Notes: generated by a model from the sequence alone, not told the origin. Counted from the stretch's first letter, positions 9,117 to 16,347 are shown. The stretch is 19,730 bases of DNA from JADJNW01 sp964596135 (GCA_964596135.1 CAZQTF010000051.1:1-19730); one strand, 5' to 3'. Numbers and translations are program-made.

Positions 9117-9863
9117 TTAATTTTTTATCCCGATGACCGCCATCATCCTGCCGGTTTTGCCTTTTTCAGCGCGGTGCGAAAAAAACTGGTCATTATGAGT
9201 AACGGTTGAAAACGGCGAAATTTCTATTTGCGATTCAGGAATGCCGAAAGCGATTAATTGGTCTTGGTTGCCGCCTTTCAAATCTACGAAAAACTTACTT
9301 TTGGTTTCGTCAAAACGCTTGAATTCATTCGGAAAATAATCCGCCACATCGGCGTCCACTTCGTAGCTGCATGCATCAATGCAGGCGCCAATAAAGGCAA
9401 AACAATCCTTGGGTTCGGTACCGAAATGTATCTGCATGACTTCCAGCGTTTTAAAGACGATGCCTTCCACAGTGCCACGCCAACCCGCATGCACCGCTGC
9501 TACTATCTGATGCGCTGCATCAAAGAGCAACACGGGCGCACAATCGGCGACGCTGACCGACAGAAAGACGTTTGGGCGATCGGTGATCAGCGCGTCGAAG
9601 CCATCATATTCACCTGGTTCCATTGCGTATAAAATTTTGTCACCGTGCACCTGCCGCGATGCCGCCACGTCACTTGGAGCAATACCCAGGCTACCGTAGA
9701 AACGCCTGCGATTTTCAAGTACGTTTTCTTCTGCATCGCCCACTCGAAAACTGAGATTGAGGCTTGCCAGTGGCGCTTCGCTTACTCCGCCGTTGCGGGT
9801 GCTTTGAGCAGCAATAATATTAGAAAACAGATTAAAAATCTGCGGTTTATGATGTAATTTCAT
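9117..9863 (-). CDS. pgeF: peptidoglycan editing factor PgeF (YfiH/DUF152, laccase-domain family)
   Basis: A 248-residue protein, the normal family length. Conserved blocks are STRNGGVSEAP near 21, SRQVHGDKI with His73, VSVADCAPVLLFD with Cys108, and VAAVHAGWRGTVEGI with His125; His-Cys-His is the metal-binding and active-site triad of the family. Members were first annotated as multicopper polyphenol oxidases. Later work in E. coli found that PgeF removes wrongly incorporated serine from muropeptide precursors, and related proteins act in purine nucleoside metabolism. No signal peptide, so cytoplasmic. It lies 37 bases after the methyltransferase gene and 27 before the DUF1080 gene, on the same strand. 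The family is clear; the exact activity in this phylum is less so. Confidence 0.92.
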   Translation of the reverse strand: MKLHHKPQIFNLFSNIIAAQSTRNGGVSEAPLASLNLSFRVGDAEENVLENRRRFYGSLGIAPSDVAASRQVHGDKILYAMEPGEYDGFDALITDRPNVFLSVSVADCAPVLLFDAAHQIVAAVHAGWRGTVEGIVFKTLEVMQIHFGTEPKDCFAFIGACIDACSYEVDADVADYFPNEFKRFDETKSKFFVDLKGGNQDQLIAFGIPESQIEISPFSTVTHNDQFFSHRAEKGKTGRMMAVIGIKN

Positions 9864-9900
9864 GATTTCAGTGTTTCATATTTGCATGGATATGCTGCAA

Positions 9901-10431
9901 TTATAATTTTAGTTTTTTAAATAATTCCCATACCACAATGCCTACACAAACCGAAATATTCAGGGAATGCTTGGTACCAAATTGTGGTATTTCGATGCAA
10001 GTATGAGCGGCATTCATTACAGCGTCACTGACGCCACTGACTTCATTGCCAAAAAATAATGCCATTTTTCTGCCGGTTGGTATTTTAAAATCCTGCAAAG
10101 CGACGCTGCCTTCAGCTTGTTCGATTGCAACGATCTGATAATCCAAATTTTGCAATGCCCTAACTACTTCCGCGACATCTTTTTCGTACGCCCATTCCAC
10201 CGAATCGGTGGCGCCCAGCGCCGTTTTAGTAATCTCTTTGTTGGGGGGCTGCGCAGTGATGCCGCAAAGATAGATTTTTTCAACCGCAAACGCATCCGCC
10301 GTACGGAAAGCCGAACCAACATTGAGTGCCGAGCGCACATTGTCCAGTGCCAATACGATAGGCGTTTTGGGCTGTTTTTTAAAATCTTCGACACTTAGCC
10401 GATGGAGTTCGCTAACGGCGAGTTTGCGCAT
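9901..10431 (-). CDS. SpoU/TrmH-family RNA 2'-O-methyltransferase
   Basis: A 176-residue SPOUT-fold enzyme. The three family motifs are in order: motif 1 LDNVRSALNVGSAFRTADA (29-47) with the catalytic Arg43, motif 2 LFFGNEVSGVS (125-135) with Glu130, and motif 3 IEIPQFGTKHSLNISVCVGI (146-165) with the Ser-Leu-Asn of the knot. Such enzymes use S-adenosylmethionine to methylate the ribose 2'-OH of tRNA or rRNA. It lacks the extra N-terminal substrate-binding domain of RlmB, so it resembles the short TrmH/TrmL-like group; the target nucleotide cannot be told. It starts 20 bases after the cupin stop. Confidence 0.9.
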   Translation of the reverse strand: MRKLAVSELHRLSVEDFKKQPKTPIVLALDNVRSALNVGSAFRTADAFAVEKIYLCGITAQPPNKEITKTALGATDSVEWAYEKDVAEVVRALQNLDYQIVAIEQAEGSVALQDFKIPTGRKMALFFGNEVSGVSDAVMNAAHTCIEIPQFGTKHSLNISVCVGIVVWELFKKLKL

Positions 10432-10451
10432 GGCAAAATTTTGAGGTTCGA

Positions 10452-10775
10452 TTATTTGTAGTCCTCCCGTGTGGGGCGGAATACGTCAATTACGTAGCAA
10501 TCTGTCAGCGCACGACCAGCGTGTGGCACGTTGGAAGGAATGGCTGCCGCTTCACCCGCTTTGCACACGTGGGTTTTGCCATCTACCGTTAGCTCCAGTT
10601 CTCCGGAAATTACGTTGGTCACCTGCTCGTGGATGTGGCGGTGTTCAGGCAGGGTGCTTCCGGCAACGATCCGAAAATGCGCTACGGTAACGCCGTCGGT
10701 GTGAATCATTTTGGCAAAGAAACCAGGTACAATTTCTTTCTCCGGTATATCAGACAACTGAATAAAAACGCTCAT
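10452..10775 (-). CDS. KdgF-like cupin domain protein
   Basis: A small single-domain cupin of 107 residues. The metal site reads GSTLPEHRHIHEQVTNVISGELEL in two parts: His45, His47 and Gln51 in the first cupin motif, and His85 in PSNVPHAG of the second. The HxHxHEQ pattern and the C-terminal DVFRPTREDY closely recall the KdgF group, which opens 4,5-unsaturated uronates in pectin or alginate breakdown; many relatives have no known role. It is cytoplasmic, with no signal peptide. It heads the compact run cupin, methyltransferase, pgeF, DUF1080. The 109-base gap before it shows no clear TAnnTTTG box. The fold is certain and the KdgF-like function is an inference. Confidence 0.85.
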   Translation of the reverse strand: MSVFIQLSDIPEKEIVPGFFAKMIHTDGVTVAHFRIVAGSTLPEHRHIHEQVTNVISGELELTVDGKTHVCKAGEAAAIPSNVPHAGRALTDCYVIDVFRPTREDYK

Positions 10776-10884
10776 AAAATTATAGCTTATTAATTGTTGA
10801 TTATGATGATGCTTTTGCTACTTGCGCATTACTTTTTACAAGATAAAAAAATTGAAACTGATCGAGTCTTGAGCAGGTAAAAAT

Positions 10885-13527
10885 TCAAAAACCTCGCAGC
10901 AACATCACTGCGTTTTCCATTATGCGCGTGGGTCCCCGCCAGAACATACGGTACTGCGTATTGTCCAGCAGGAAGACGATTTTGCCTTGCCCCATCGGCA
11001 GCACTGCAGCGCCCGTATTGCCAGCGATATTTTTCTGATTTTCTTCATTGGCATAACCTGCGACAAAGAGATTGTCTTTGTTGTAAATCACTACCGATTG
11101 CAAATCGGGATCAGGCTTAAGTGCCAGATTATCAAACTTTAATGCGTATAATTCTTTATTTAAACCAAATGCCAGCGGATGGGTATTGTCAATCATTGCG
11201 TTGAAAGCAGTACCTGGCACGCGTTTTTTACCGTTAAAATCAGTGCGGTCGGCGTAGGGAAGGAGTGTTGCCGCTGCACTGGAATCACGTTTTACTTCGA
11301 GTAATTTGGTTTTGGTAAATTTTGACCGTTCGTTGGTGAAAAATGGCGCGGCATCTTCGGTTGCAATCAGCACGCCGCCTGCTTGTACCCAGGCTTTCAG
11401 TTGCTCGATTTGCTCTTTGCCAAACAGTTGATTCAACCCATTGCCGCCTCCTGGCAAAATGAGTACATCATAATCCTGCAAATCGGCGCCACCATAACGG
11501 AGACCGAATTTTGGAATTGCTGTTTGTTGCAAAATAGAAGCTTTAATGCGCTCAATTGGCATTTGTACTTCCTGATCGAACAGAAAATAAATCTGCCCTG
11601 CTGTAAGGGAATTAAAAGGCTGCTCAACCATCAGCGCTACTCGGGGTTGCGTAATCGGGCGATTGCGCGACGACGCCAGATCATAGCCCTCCAGCATTCT
11701 GCCTGTATCGTGACCATCAATCACTACTTTCGCTTGTTCCGCAATGGTTTGCATATCTTTTTGAATCTCTGCTTCTTTTTCGGGATTGTGACCTCGAAGA
11801 ATGATCAAACTGCCCGCGCCATATTTGCGTTTGCCATCGCCAAACGGTTCGGATGCTGCCCTTACCCGATAGCCTTTATCCCAAAGCAGGGCTAAAGCTC
11901 GCGGTGCATTGCGTTGTTTCCATTCGATTACGTAGGCGTATTGCGGATTGGGGTGATTTACCTGAGCGACGTGCGCTGGCGCCGTTCTCACTTCTTCGGT
12001 GACTATTTTGAAGACCGTATTAGTGGCATAAGCGTCGAGGTTGTAAGCCAGCGGCGCCGACCAGGTCGCCATATCGTACATCACCGAATCTTCGATCGCC
12101 ATATTGCGTTCCAATATGCTGTTGATCAGCAGATGTCGCGCCTGATTGGTGGAAACGACATAGGTGCCTTTGGAGAACGTCTTGCGCTCGGTTTTGTTGG
12201 TGCGAAAATTTTTGGCATCCGTTACGGAAATATCGGCAGTTAAGCGTTCTACTTTCACATTGTGACGCAGTAATATCGCAATGACATCATACAAAAAGCC
12301 GCTGTTATCATCGGGCAGGAAATATGCCTTGGTTGGCGATTTGCTCCTGGCAGGATTCCAGGCGTCGCGGCTGTATTTGAGCAATGCTTCTTTGTTTGCA
12401 AGGGCGGATTTGATCGTGGCAATAGACGTTGAAAAATGATCAAAGACGCGTTGTTGCAGGGTTAAAACGGTGCCATCGTCGGTTTCTACGGCGATGCCTG
12501 CACCAATGCCTCCTTGCTCGGTGAGCATACCGATTGCACCATTGACACTTGGATAGCTGGAGCCATAACCCGGATAGAAAAAGTCGAATCCATCGCGGGT
12601 AAAGTAGTTGATTTGAAATTTATCGAATACTCGAATATTGGCTTTGCCGAAAGTATCGCTCCAGGCCTCGTAGCTGTCGGGCAGCAGCTTGTTTCGCGGC
12701 GTGGTGCCGGGCATCGTGAAGTAATTGCTGCTATAACCTTGCTCGTGATAGTCGGTGTGCACCTGCGGCATCCATTTTTGATATTCTTTGGTCAGTTCGC
12801 GCCCCTCCGGATGAATGCCCCATACCCAATCACGATTGACATCAAACCAATAATGATTCGAACGCCCGTTGGGCCACTCTTCATAATGTTCCATATCGCG
12901 GGGTTGATAGCCGGTTTTATTGCGCCGAACCGAATTATACCAATATACGTAACGATCGCGCCCGTCAGGATTGATACAGATATACAGCACAATGATCATA
13001 TTATCAAGCATGTTCTTGGTTTCGGCATCGCTTGCAGCCACTAGGCGATACGCCACCTGCATCGCCGCTTCTGTGGAAGATGCTTCATTGCCGTGAATGT
13101 TATAACTGTATGACAAAAAGATCGGATCGTTTTTGATGATTTGCTCAACTTCAGCCGCCGGCGTAGCTGGATCTGCCAGTTTTAAATGGCGCGTACGCAG
13201 CTCTTCCAGTCGCGCGTGATTGGCTTCAGAGGTGATGACGACATTCAGCAGCGGGTGGTGTTCATAAGTGCGTCCGTATTCATTCAGAATCATTTTATTG
13301 GAAACGGCGTCCAATGCTTTGAAATAATTCACCACTTCGGCATACACCGTAAAACGCTCGCCCAACCGATAGCCCAGCGCTTTTTCCGGCGCAGGAATTG
13401 CGGCATCATATGGCAGATTGGGTTCATATGCCAGGCGCTCGTCCCAGATTTTAAAATCCTTCTGCGTTTGTGCATTTAGGAAGGTTAACAACAACAGAAA
13501 GGATAACAAGGCGTTGAGTTTTTTCAT
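10885..13527 (-). CDS. secreted M14-family zinc carboxypeptidase with C-terminal GATase1-like domain
   Basis: An 880-residue exported peptidase with a signal peptide (about 1-19, LNA-Q). The M14 domain covers roughly residues 50-390: zinc ligands His145 and Glu148 in IHGNEAS, NPDGRDR at 187-193, the substrate-binding VNRDW at 230-234, the third zinc histidine in VHTDYHEQG (257 or 261), and a likely catalytic Glu337 in GMLTEQGG. The C-terminal part, about residues 670-770, contains DYDVLILPGGGNGLNQLF and LKAWVQAGGVLIATED, a glutamine-amidotransferase-like Rossmann fold without an evident nucleophile Cys. This two-part layout is known for large Bacteroidota M14 proteins. It probably degrades extracellular or periplasmic peptides. 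It lies upstream of the cupin gene on the same strand with a 109-base gap. Confidence 0.93.
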   Translation of the reverse strand: MKKLNALLSFLLLLTFLNAQTQKDFKIWDERLAYEPNLPYDAAIPAPEKALGYRLGERFTVYAEVVNYFKALDAVSNKMILNEYGRTYEHHPLLNVVITSEANHARLEELRTRHLKLADPATPAAEVEQIIKNDPIFLSYSYNIHGNEASSTEAAMQVAYRLVAASDAETKNMLDNMIIVLYICINPDGRDRYVYWYNSVRRNKTGYQPRDMEHYEEWPNGRSNHYWFDVNRDWVWGIHPEGRELTKEYQKWMPQVHTDYHEQGYSSNYFTMPGTTPRNKLLPDSYEAWSDTFGKANIRVFDKFQINYFTRDGFDFFYPGYGSSYPSVNGAIGMLTEQGGIGAGIAVETDDGTVLTLQQRVFDHFSTSIATIKSALANKEALLKYSRDAWNPARSKSPTKAYFLPDDNSGFLYDVIAILLRHNVKVERLTADISVTDAKNFRTNKTERKTFSKGTYVVSTNQARHLLINSILERNMAIEDSVMYDMATWSAPLAYNLDAYATNTVFKIVTEEVRTAPAHVAQVNHPNPQYAYVIEWKQRNAPRALALLWDKGYRVRAASEPFGDGKRKYGAGSLIILRGHNPEKEAEIQKDMQTIAEQAKVVIDGHDTGRMLEGYDLASSRNRPITQPRVALMVEQPFNSLTAGQIYFLFDQEVQMPIERIKASILQQTAIPKFGLRYGGADLQDYDVLILPGGGNGLNQLFGKEQIEQLKAWVQAGGVLIATEDAAPFFTNERSKFTKTKLLEVKRDSSAAATLLPYADRTDFNGKKRVPGTAFNAMIDNTHPLAFGLNKELYALKFDNLALKPDPDLQSVVIYNKDNLFVAGYANEENQKNIAGNTGAAVLPMGQGKIVFLLDNTQYRMFWRGPTRIMENAVMLLRGF

Positions 13528-13697
13528 ATAGGATAGCTAATTTTAATGAAGCGTTTGTTTAGATCTAAATAATACCTATTTTATTTATAAAACATGGATT
13601 AACTAAAAGTTTTAAACACATCGGCACATTAGCTTATTTTCTAAAATTAGACACCTTCTCTGGCAGATATTTTCATTCGCCACGCTAAAAACCGCTT
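13528..13697. other. AT-rich intergenic stretch without a recognised feature
   Basis: These 170 bases separate the DoxX-like gene from the M14 peptidase gene, both on the minus strand. They should hold the end of one transcript and the promoter of the next, but I see neither a good hairpin with a T run nor a TAnnTTTG box at a usual distance from the peptidase ATG. Confidence 0.5.
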
Positions 13698-14069
13698 TTA
13701 TACTTTTCTTATCCACCAAGCCCATAGTATGAATAATGGTTGAATGACTATCAGCCGCACCCAGGCTACCCACTGCGGTGTACACAACCCGCCGGGCACA
13801 CAACTACCCATTTGGATAAAATAGATATGCGCCGGAATAAATAACACTATTAACAGCATGATACCCATTGCAGCATAACGACGAAAACGAGGCATCAACA
13901 AGCCAAAGCCCATAATGATCTCCAGCATACCGGAGATGATATTCAGCTCTTCGTTCCAGGGTAAATACGGCGGTATCAGGGGCAGGTAAAATCCGGGATT
14001 AATAAAATGATTCAAGCCCGCTATTATCAAAAACAGTGCAAAGAGAATCCACAACACCTTTTTAATCAT
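13698..14069 (-). CDS. DoxX-like four-helix inner membrane protein
   Basis: A 123-residue integral membrane protein with four hydrophobic helices, at about 4-22, 45-61, 67-88 and 102-119. The first helix ends AGLNHFINPGFYLPLIPPYLP, close to the DoxX-type start AGxxHFxxPxFY, and the second has SGMLEIIMGFGLL, again family-like. DoxX-type proteins are small quinone- or redox-associated membrane proteins, and many are of unknown role. A short loop holds a CVPGGLC cysteine pair that could form a disulphide. It follows the nucleoid-associated protein gene by 73 bases on the same strand and may share its transcript. Confidence 0.8.
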   Translation of the reverse strand: MIKKVLWILFALFLIIAGLNHFINPGFYLPLIPPYLPWNEELNIISGMLEIIMGFGLLMPRFRRYAAMGIMLLIVLFIPAHIYFIQMGSCVPGGLCTPQWVAWVRLIVIQPLFILWAWWIRKV

Positions 14070-14142
14070 GCATTATTTACTATTTGCTATTAATTTTTCT
14101 AAAAAAATAAACCGCCAACCGCCAACTATCAACCGACTCTTC

Positions 14143-15189
14143 CTAACGCTCTTCCTCATAATAAATCTTGTAAAACTTCCGCCCGTCTGCTTCCGTTCCC
14201 TGCTTGATCAGATCGCGGTCGCCATGAATATAAATATGAAAATTTTTATCCAGCTTTAATACGCTTTTAAACAGGCGCGACTGCTTTTTCACTGCCTCCG
14301 GCGAAATATCAAATTGATCCTGAACATCTATCTCATTGCTCATGCGGTACGACTCATTGAAACTGCGGAACGCGTTGATCACATCGCGCTCCTGAAATAC
14401 CGCCTCTTCGAATTCTTCTTGGTTGAAGGTCTCATGCGATTGGAAATAATCCACAGAACGATTCAGCAAGTCAATCTGATCCGCTTTGTTGATCGGAAAG
14501 TCTTCCGCTAATTGCTTAACCACAAAGTGCTTGGTCATGCTCATCAACTGTTTGGTATGCTGATAATCATCGTTGCGGGGCTTTAATTGCAGGAAATCGT
14601 CGCGCCAATAGCGCGCTTCGAGCGATTTATTCGACTTGTCTACCATGCAAACCCGGTACCCGGAAGCGCTGTCGCTATTAAAAATCAGGCAACCTTTGTC
14701 CAGCTTTTCCACATGGATACCATCTTCGTAAAAAAGCGCAAAATCCCGGTCTTTTTGATTTAATTTTAAAAACGGTTGCTTTACTTCCGATTTAAAGATG
14801 CCAATCGCATCGGTCAATTCATCCTCCAGCACCAGATCGGAGAAATACACTACAAACAGATCGCCCGATTTGATCTGCGGATGCTCCGATTGCTCATACA
14901 AATGCCGCGCTATATCGGCAGAAGTATGCAAAAATGTATCGTGATCGCCGAACATCTGCGCTACATAATGATACAATGGATTCATCACAAAATCACCATT
15001 GGTGAATGTAAACGCAAAAAATTCCGGTTCTACAAAAGGCGACAGAAAAAAACGCAACAACAGCTCCCGCAGGCGTTCGTCCTGAAGCTCCAGCGGCGAA
15101 TCCGACAGATGCAGCGCCTCTTCATTGGCTTTATTGCCTATCTGATGCACCGCTATTTGCGCGATATTGCAATTGGCATATTCTATCAT
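14143..15189 (-). CDS. nucleoid-associated protein, NdpA/YejK-like
   Basis: A 348-residue cytoplasmic protein from the ATG at 15189 (MIEYANCNIAQIAVHQIGNK). The open frame extends to 15315, but the extra 42 residues look unlike protein and contain a good -7 box at 15214-15221, so I take the inner ATG. Family traits are the N-terminal IAQIAVHQIGNKANEE segment, a middle GDLFVVYFSDLVLEDELTDAIGIFKSE, the block LIFNSDSASGYRVCMVD followed by EARYWRDDFL, and a C-terminal domain ending GRKFYKIYYEEER. NdpA-family (PF04245) proteins bind DNA and are found with the nucleoid; one member in some phages or plasmids is called NA37. The function in Bacteroidota is untested. Confidence 0.85.
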   Translation of the reverse strand: MIEYANCNIAQIAVHQIGNKANEEALHLSDSPLELQDERLRELLLRFFLSPFVEPEFFAFTFTNGDFVMNPLYHYVAQMFGDHDTFLHTSADIARHLYEQSEHPQIKSGDLFVVYFSDLVLEDELTDAIGIFKSEVKQPFLKLNQKDRDFALFYEDGIHVEKLDKGCLIFNSDSASGYRVCMVDKSNKSLEARYWRDDFLQLKPRNDDYQHTKQLMSMTKHFVVKQLAEDFPINKADQIDLLNRSVDYFQSHETFNQEEFEEAVFQERDVINAFRSFNESYRMSNEIDVQDQFDISPEAVKKQSRLFKSVLKLDKNFHIYIHGDRDLIKQGTEADGRKFYKIYYEEER

Positions 15190-15213
15190 TGTAAAACTCG
15201 CTTTCGTATCACA

Positions 15214-15221
15214 CAAAGCTA
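15214..15221 (-). promoter_or_regulatory. -7 box TAGCTTTG for the nucleoid-associated protein gene
   Basis: On the minus strand TAGCTTTG matches TAnnTTTG and lies 24 bases before the ATG at 15189. A TTTG occurs at 15238-15241, but its 16-base spacing is short of the usual 19-21. The box decides the start of the downstream gene, because it falls inside the longer open frame. Confidence 0.5.
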
Positions 15222-15292
15222 CGCATTCCTTTTTAAACAAATGATTTGAATGTTCTATCGCCGCAATATCCAGCCTTCCAACCTTCCCTGCT

Positions 15293-15526
15293 TTACAGCG
15301 TCCCCTCCGGCACAAGCCCCTCTTTGATGCGCAAGGTTTGTTCAGCGATAAATGGCGGCGTTAATAAATCTGCCGACTCCTGGTAACAGCGAAACAAATC
15401 AACGATAAAATGCAGGCGATCCGGCAGGTGTGCCCAATCTCTCGCGCCCGTTTCCTGCACACTGTCGGGTGTGGGATCTACCTGCTGCAGCAGCGCCAGC
15501 AAATCCGGATTGGTCAGTTGTTGCAA
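15293..15526 (-). CDS. hypothetical protein of 77 residues, start uncertain
   Basis: I do not recognise this protein. The sequence is soluble and well balanced (for example VDPTPDSVQETGARDW and LPDRLHFIVDLFRCY), looks like real coding sequence and ends PEGTL. A TTG at 15526 is the only usual start in the open part. The open frame reaches back to 15574, and just beyond it the same frame has ATG AAA TAA at 15583-15575. So either the TTG is used, or an older ATG start has been lost to an in-frame stop. The promoter repeat at 15644-15690 faces it, 119 bases before the TTG and 62 before the ATG. The gene lies 103 bases before the nucleoid-associated gene. It may be a remnant. Confidence 0.45.
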   Translation of the reverse strand: MQQLTNPDLLALLQQVDPTPDSVQETGARDWAHLPDRLHFIVDLFRCYQESADLLTPPFIAEQTLRIKEGLVPEGTL

Positions 15527-15643
15527 TGATTGCGGAAAGCTAATGGTGAGGAGCAGGCGCGGCGGCAGCGTACATTATTTCATGAATTTTAGACAAACCA
15601 GCGCTAGCGAGACAGGTCAAAAATTGTAACAGTCAAGATTGTT

Positions 15644-15690
15644 AACAAAGATAGCAAAAAGAACGTTCCGTGCGCGGGTAGGGGCGAGCT
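15644..15690 (-). repeat. 47-bp direct repeat, copy 1 (promoter-bearing)
   Basis: This matches 16242-16288 at 46 of 47 bases; the single difference is A at 15680 and G in the other copy. On the minus strand it holds the palindrome GAACGTTC (15661-15668), then TTTTTGC and TATCTTTG (15646-15653). Its outer edge falls inside the toxin stop codon, so it starts exactly where the toxin gene ends. Confidence 0.95.
15646..15653 (-). promoter_or_regulatory. -7 box TATCTTTG in repeat copy 1, facing the 77-codon ORF
   Basis: A perfect TAnnTTTG on the minus strand, preceded by TTTTTGC as in the antitoxin promoter. The next gene in this direction is the hypothetical 77-codon ORF. No standard -33 TTTG is seen; the region 20 bases upstream carries the GAACGTTC palindrome and GC-rich sequence instead. 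Confidence 0.5.
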
Positions 15691-16006
15691 ATGAGAATAA
15701 CGATTCCAGTTTTTCTTTTACAATTTTCAGATCTGTGGGTGAAAGTTTGCCAAGCTTTTTCTCAATCAATTTGGTTTCTAAAGTTGCCATTTTATGTAGG
15801 CGCACACAGGAAGGAAGCAATAGCCCTGCTGCTTTCCAATCCTGTAAAGTAACATCATAACTGGTATTCGACAACTTACTGGTCACGCGAGCTACTAAAA
15901 TATCGCCGTCATTTGTATCCAAAATGACCATTGATGGGCGTTTTTTAGCGCCGACACCATCCGTGAAAGGAAAAGTGAGCAAAACAATATCGCCTACCTG
16001 ATACAC
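15689..16006 (-). CDS. PemK/MazF-family type II toxin
   Basis: A 105-residue toxin with the classic start GDIVLLTFPFTDGVGAKKRP (5-24), including Arg23 of the KKRP block, which in MazF-type RNases lies at the active site. VTSK at 42-45 supplies the conserved Thr/Ser, and the C-terminal LHKMATLETKLIEKKLGKLS is typical of the PemK-like branch. MazF-family toxins are sequence-specific mRNA endonucleases that halt growth. The start is GTG at 16006, five bases after the antitoxin stop, consistent with translation coupled to and weaker than the antitoxin. The stop codon straddles the edge of repeat copy 1. Intact by length and motif. Confidence 0.9.
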   Translation of the reverse strand: MYQVGDIVLLTFPFTDGVGAKKRPSMVILDTNDGDILVARVTSKLSNTSYDVTLQDWKAAGLLLPSCVRLHKMATLETKLIEKKLGKLSPTDLKIVKEKLESLFS

Positions 16007-16011
16007 GGTTA

Positions 16012-16221
16012 TTATAATTTGTCGTACACACTATCTTCTTCTGCAAAGCCTTCGAGGAATTGTTCCGTCGTCATTTTATTCCACAAACCCTGTTCCTCGT
16101 CTTCTTCTAACAAAATGATAATACGCACTTTTTGTTGTGCTTGCAGCAGCGCCGCATAGGCTTCCGGCACTTCAATGGTGTGATTCGGCTTTATTTCAGT
16201 AGAAAATTCAATGGCTTGCAT
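16012..16221 (-). CDS. MazE/AbrB-like antitoxin
   Basis: A 69-residue protein from the ATG at 16221; the open frame runs on to 16308, but that part reads across the promoter repeat and is discarded. The N-terminal half, IEFSTEIKPNHTIEVPEAY then QKVRIIILLEE, has the swapped-hairpin pattern of MazE/AbrB-like DNA-binding domains. The C-terminal half is acidic (EEDEEQGLWNKMTTEQFLEG) and would wrap around the toxin. Antitoxins of this type neutralise the toxin and repress the shared promoter. It precedes the toxin by five bases, the usual order. Identification leans on this context as well as on the sequence. Confidence 0.8.
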   Translation of the reverse strand: MQAIEFSTEIKPNHTIEVPEAYAALLQAQQKVRIIILLEEDEEQGLWNKMTTEQFLEGFAEEDSVYDKL

Positions 16222-16241
16222 ACTGGCTTTTTTCTTACAGA

Positions 16242-16288
16242 AACAAAGATAGCAAAAAGAACGTTCCGTGCGCGGGTGGGGGCGAGCT
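16242..16288 (-). repeat. 47-bp direct repeat, copy 2 (antitoxin promoter)
   Basis: Second copy of the repeat at 15644-15690, same orientation, 598 bases apart, 46 of 47 bases identical. It holds GAACGTTC at 16259-16266 and the -7 box at 16244-16251 on the minus strand. The two copies bracket the toxin-antitoxin pair exactly: one forms its promoter, the other begins at its last codon. Confidence 0.95.
16244..16251 (-). promoter_or_regulatory. -7 box TATCTTTG of the antitoxin-toxin operon
   Basis: A perfect TAnnTTTG on the minus strand, 22 bases before the antitoxin ATG. It predicts a short leader of about 15-18 bases. The GAACGTTC palindrome eight bases upstream of the box is a candidate operator for autorepression. 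A -33 element is not visible. Confidence 0.6.
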
Positions 16289-16338
16289 TTAGTAAACCGC
16301 CGAGTCATACCAGAGACATAGCATAACTCGGCACTAAA
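16288..16338. terminator. bulged inverted repeat between the TonB receptor and the antitoxin
   Basis: Arms TTTAGT + GCCGAGT pair with ACTCGGC + ACTAAA, with a five-base bulge (AAACC) on one side and a 20-base loop. It begins about ten bases after the receptor stop on the minus strand, where a transcription end is expected. There is no T run after the hairpin on that strand, so an intrinsic terminator is only one possibility. It abuts repeat copy 2. Confidence 0.35.
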
Positions 16339-16347
16339 ATAAAACCA

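Noticed and set aside
9872..9895. CATAT...ATATG inverted repeat in the gap before pgeF
   Set aside because: Short AT-only arms inside a probable operon gap, expected by chance in this composition.
11383..11895. Plus-strand open frames inside the M14 peptidase gene (also 12514-13044 and 11914-12243)
   Set aside because: They lie wholly opposite a gene with intact catalytic motifs and show no recognisable family sequence.
13612..13803. 63-codon minus-strand frame overlapping the end of the DoxX-like gene
   Set aside because: It overlaps a better-supported membrane protein in another frame and has no recognisable motif.
14776..15249. 157-codon plus-strand frame opposite the nucleoid-associated protein gene
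   Set aside because: Its translation is an unlikely Arg/Gln/Ile-rich sequence and the minus-strand frame has clear family motifs.
15190..15315. N-terminal extension of the nucleoid-associated protein to 15315
   Set aside because: The extension contains the TAGCTTTG box, overlaps the 77-codon ORF and looks unlike protein; the ATG at 15189 gives the family N-terminus.
15602..15609. CGCTAGCG palindrome upstream of the 77-codon ORF
   Set aside because: A single 8-bp palindrome with no second copy or spacing to a promoter element that would suggest an operator.
16222..16308. N-terminal extension of the antitoxin to 16308
   Set aside because: It translates the promoter repeat; the ATG at 16221 is correctly spaced from the -7 box.
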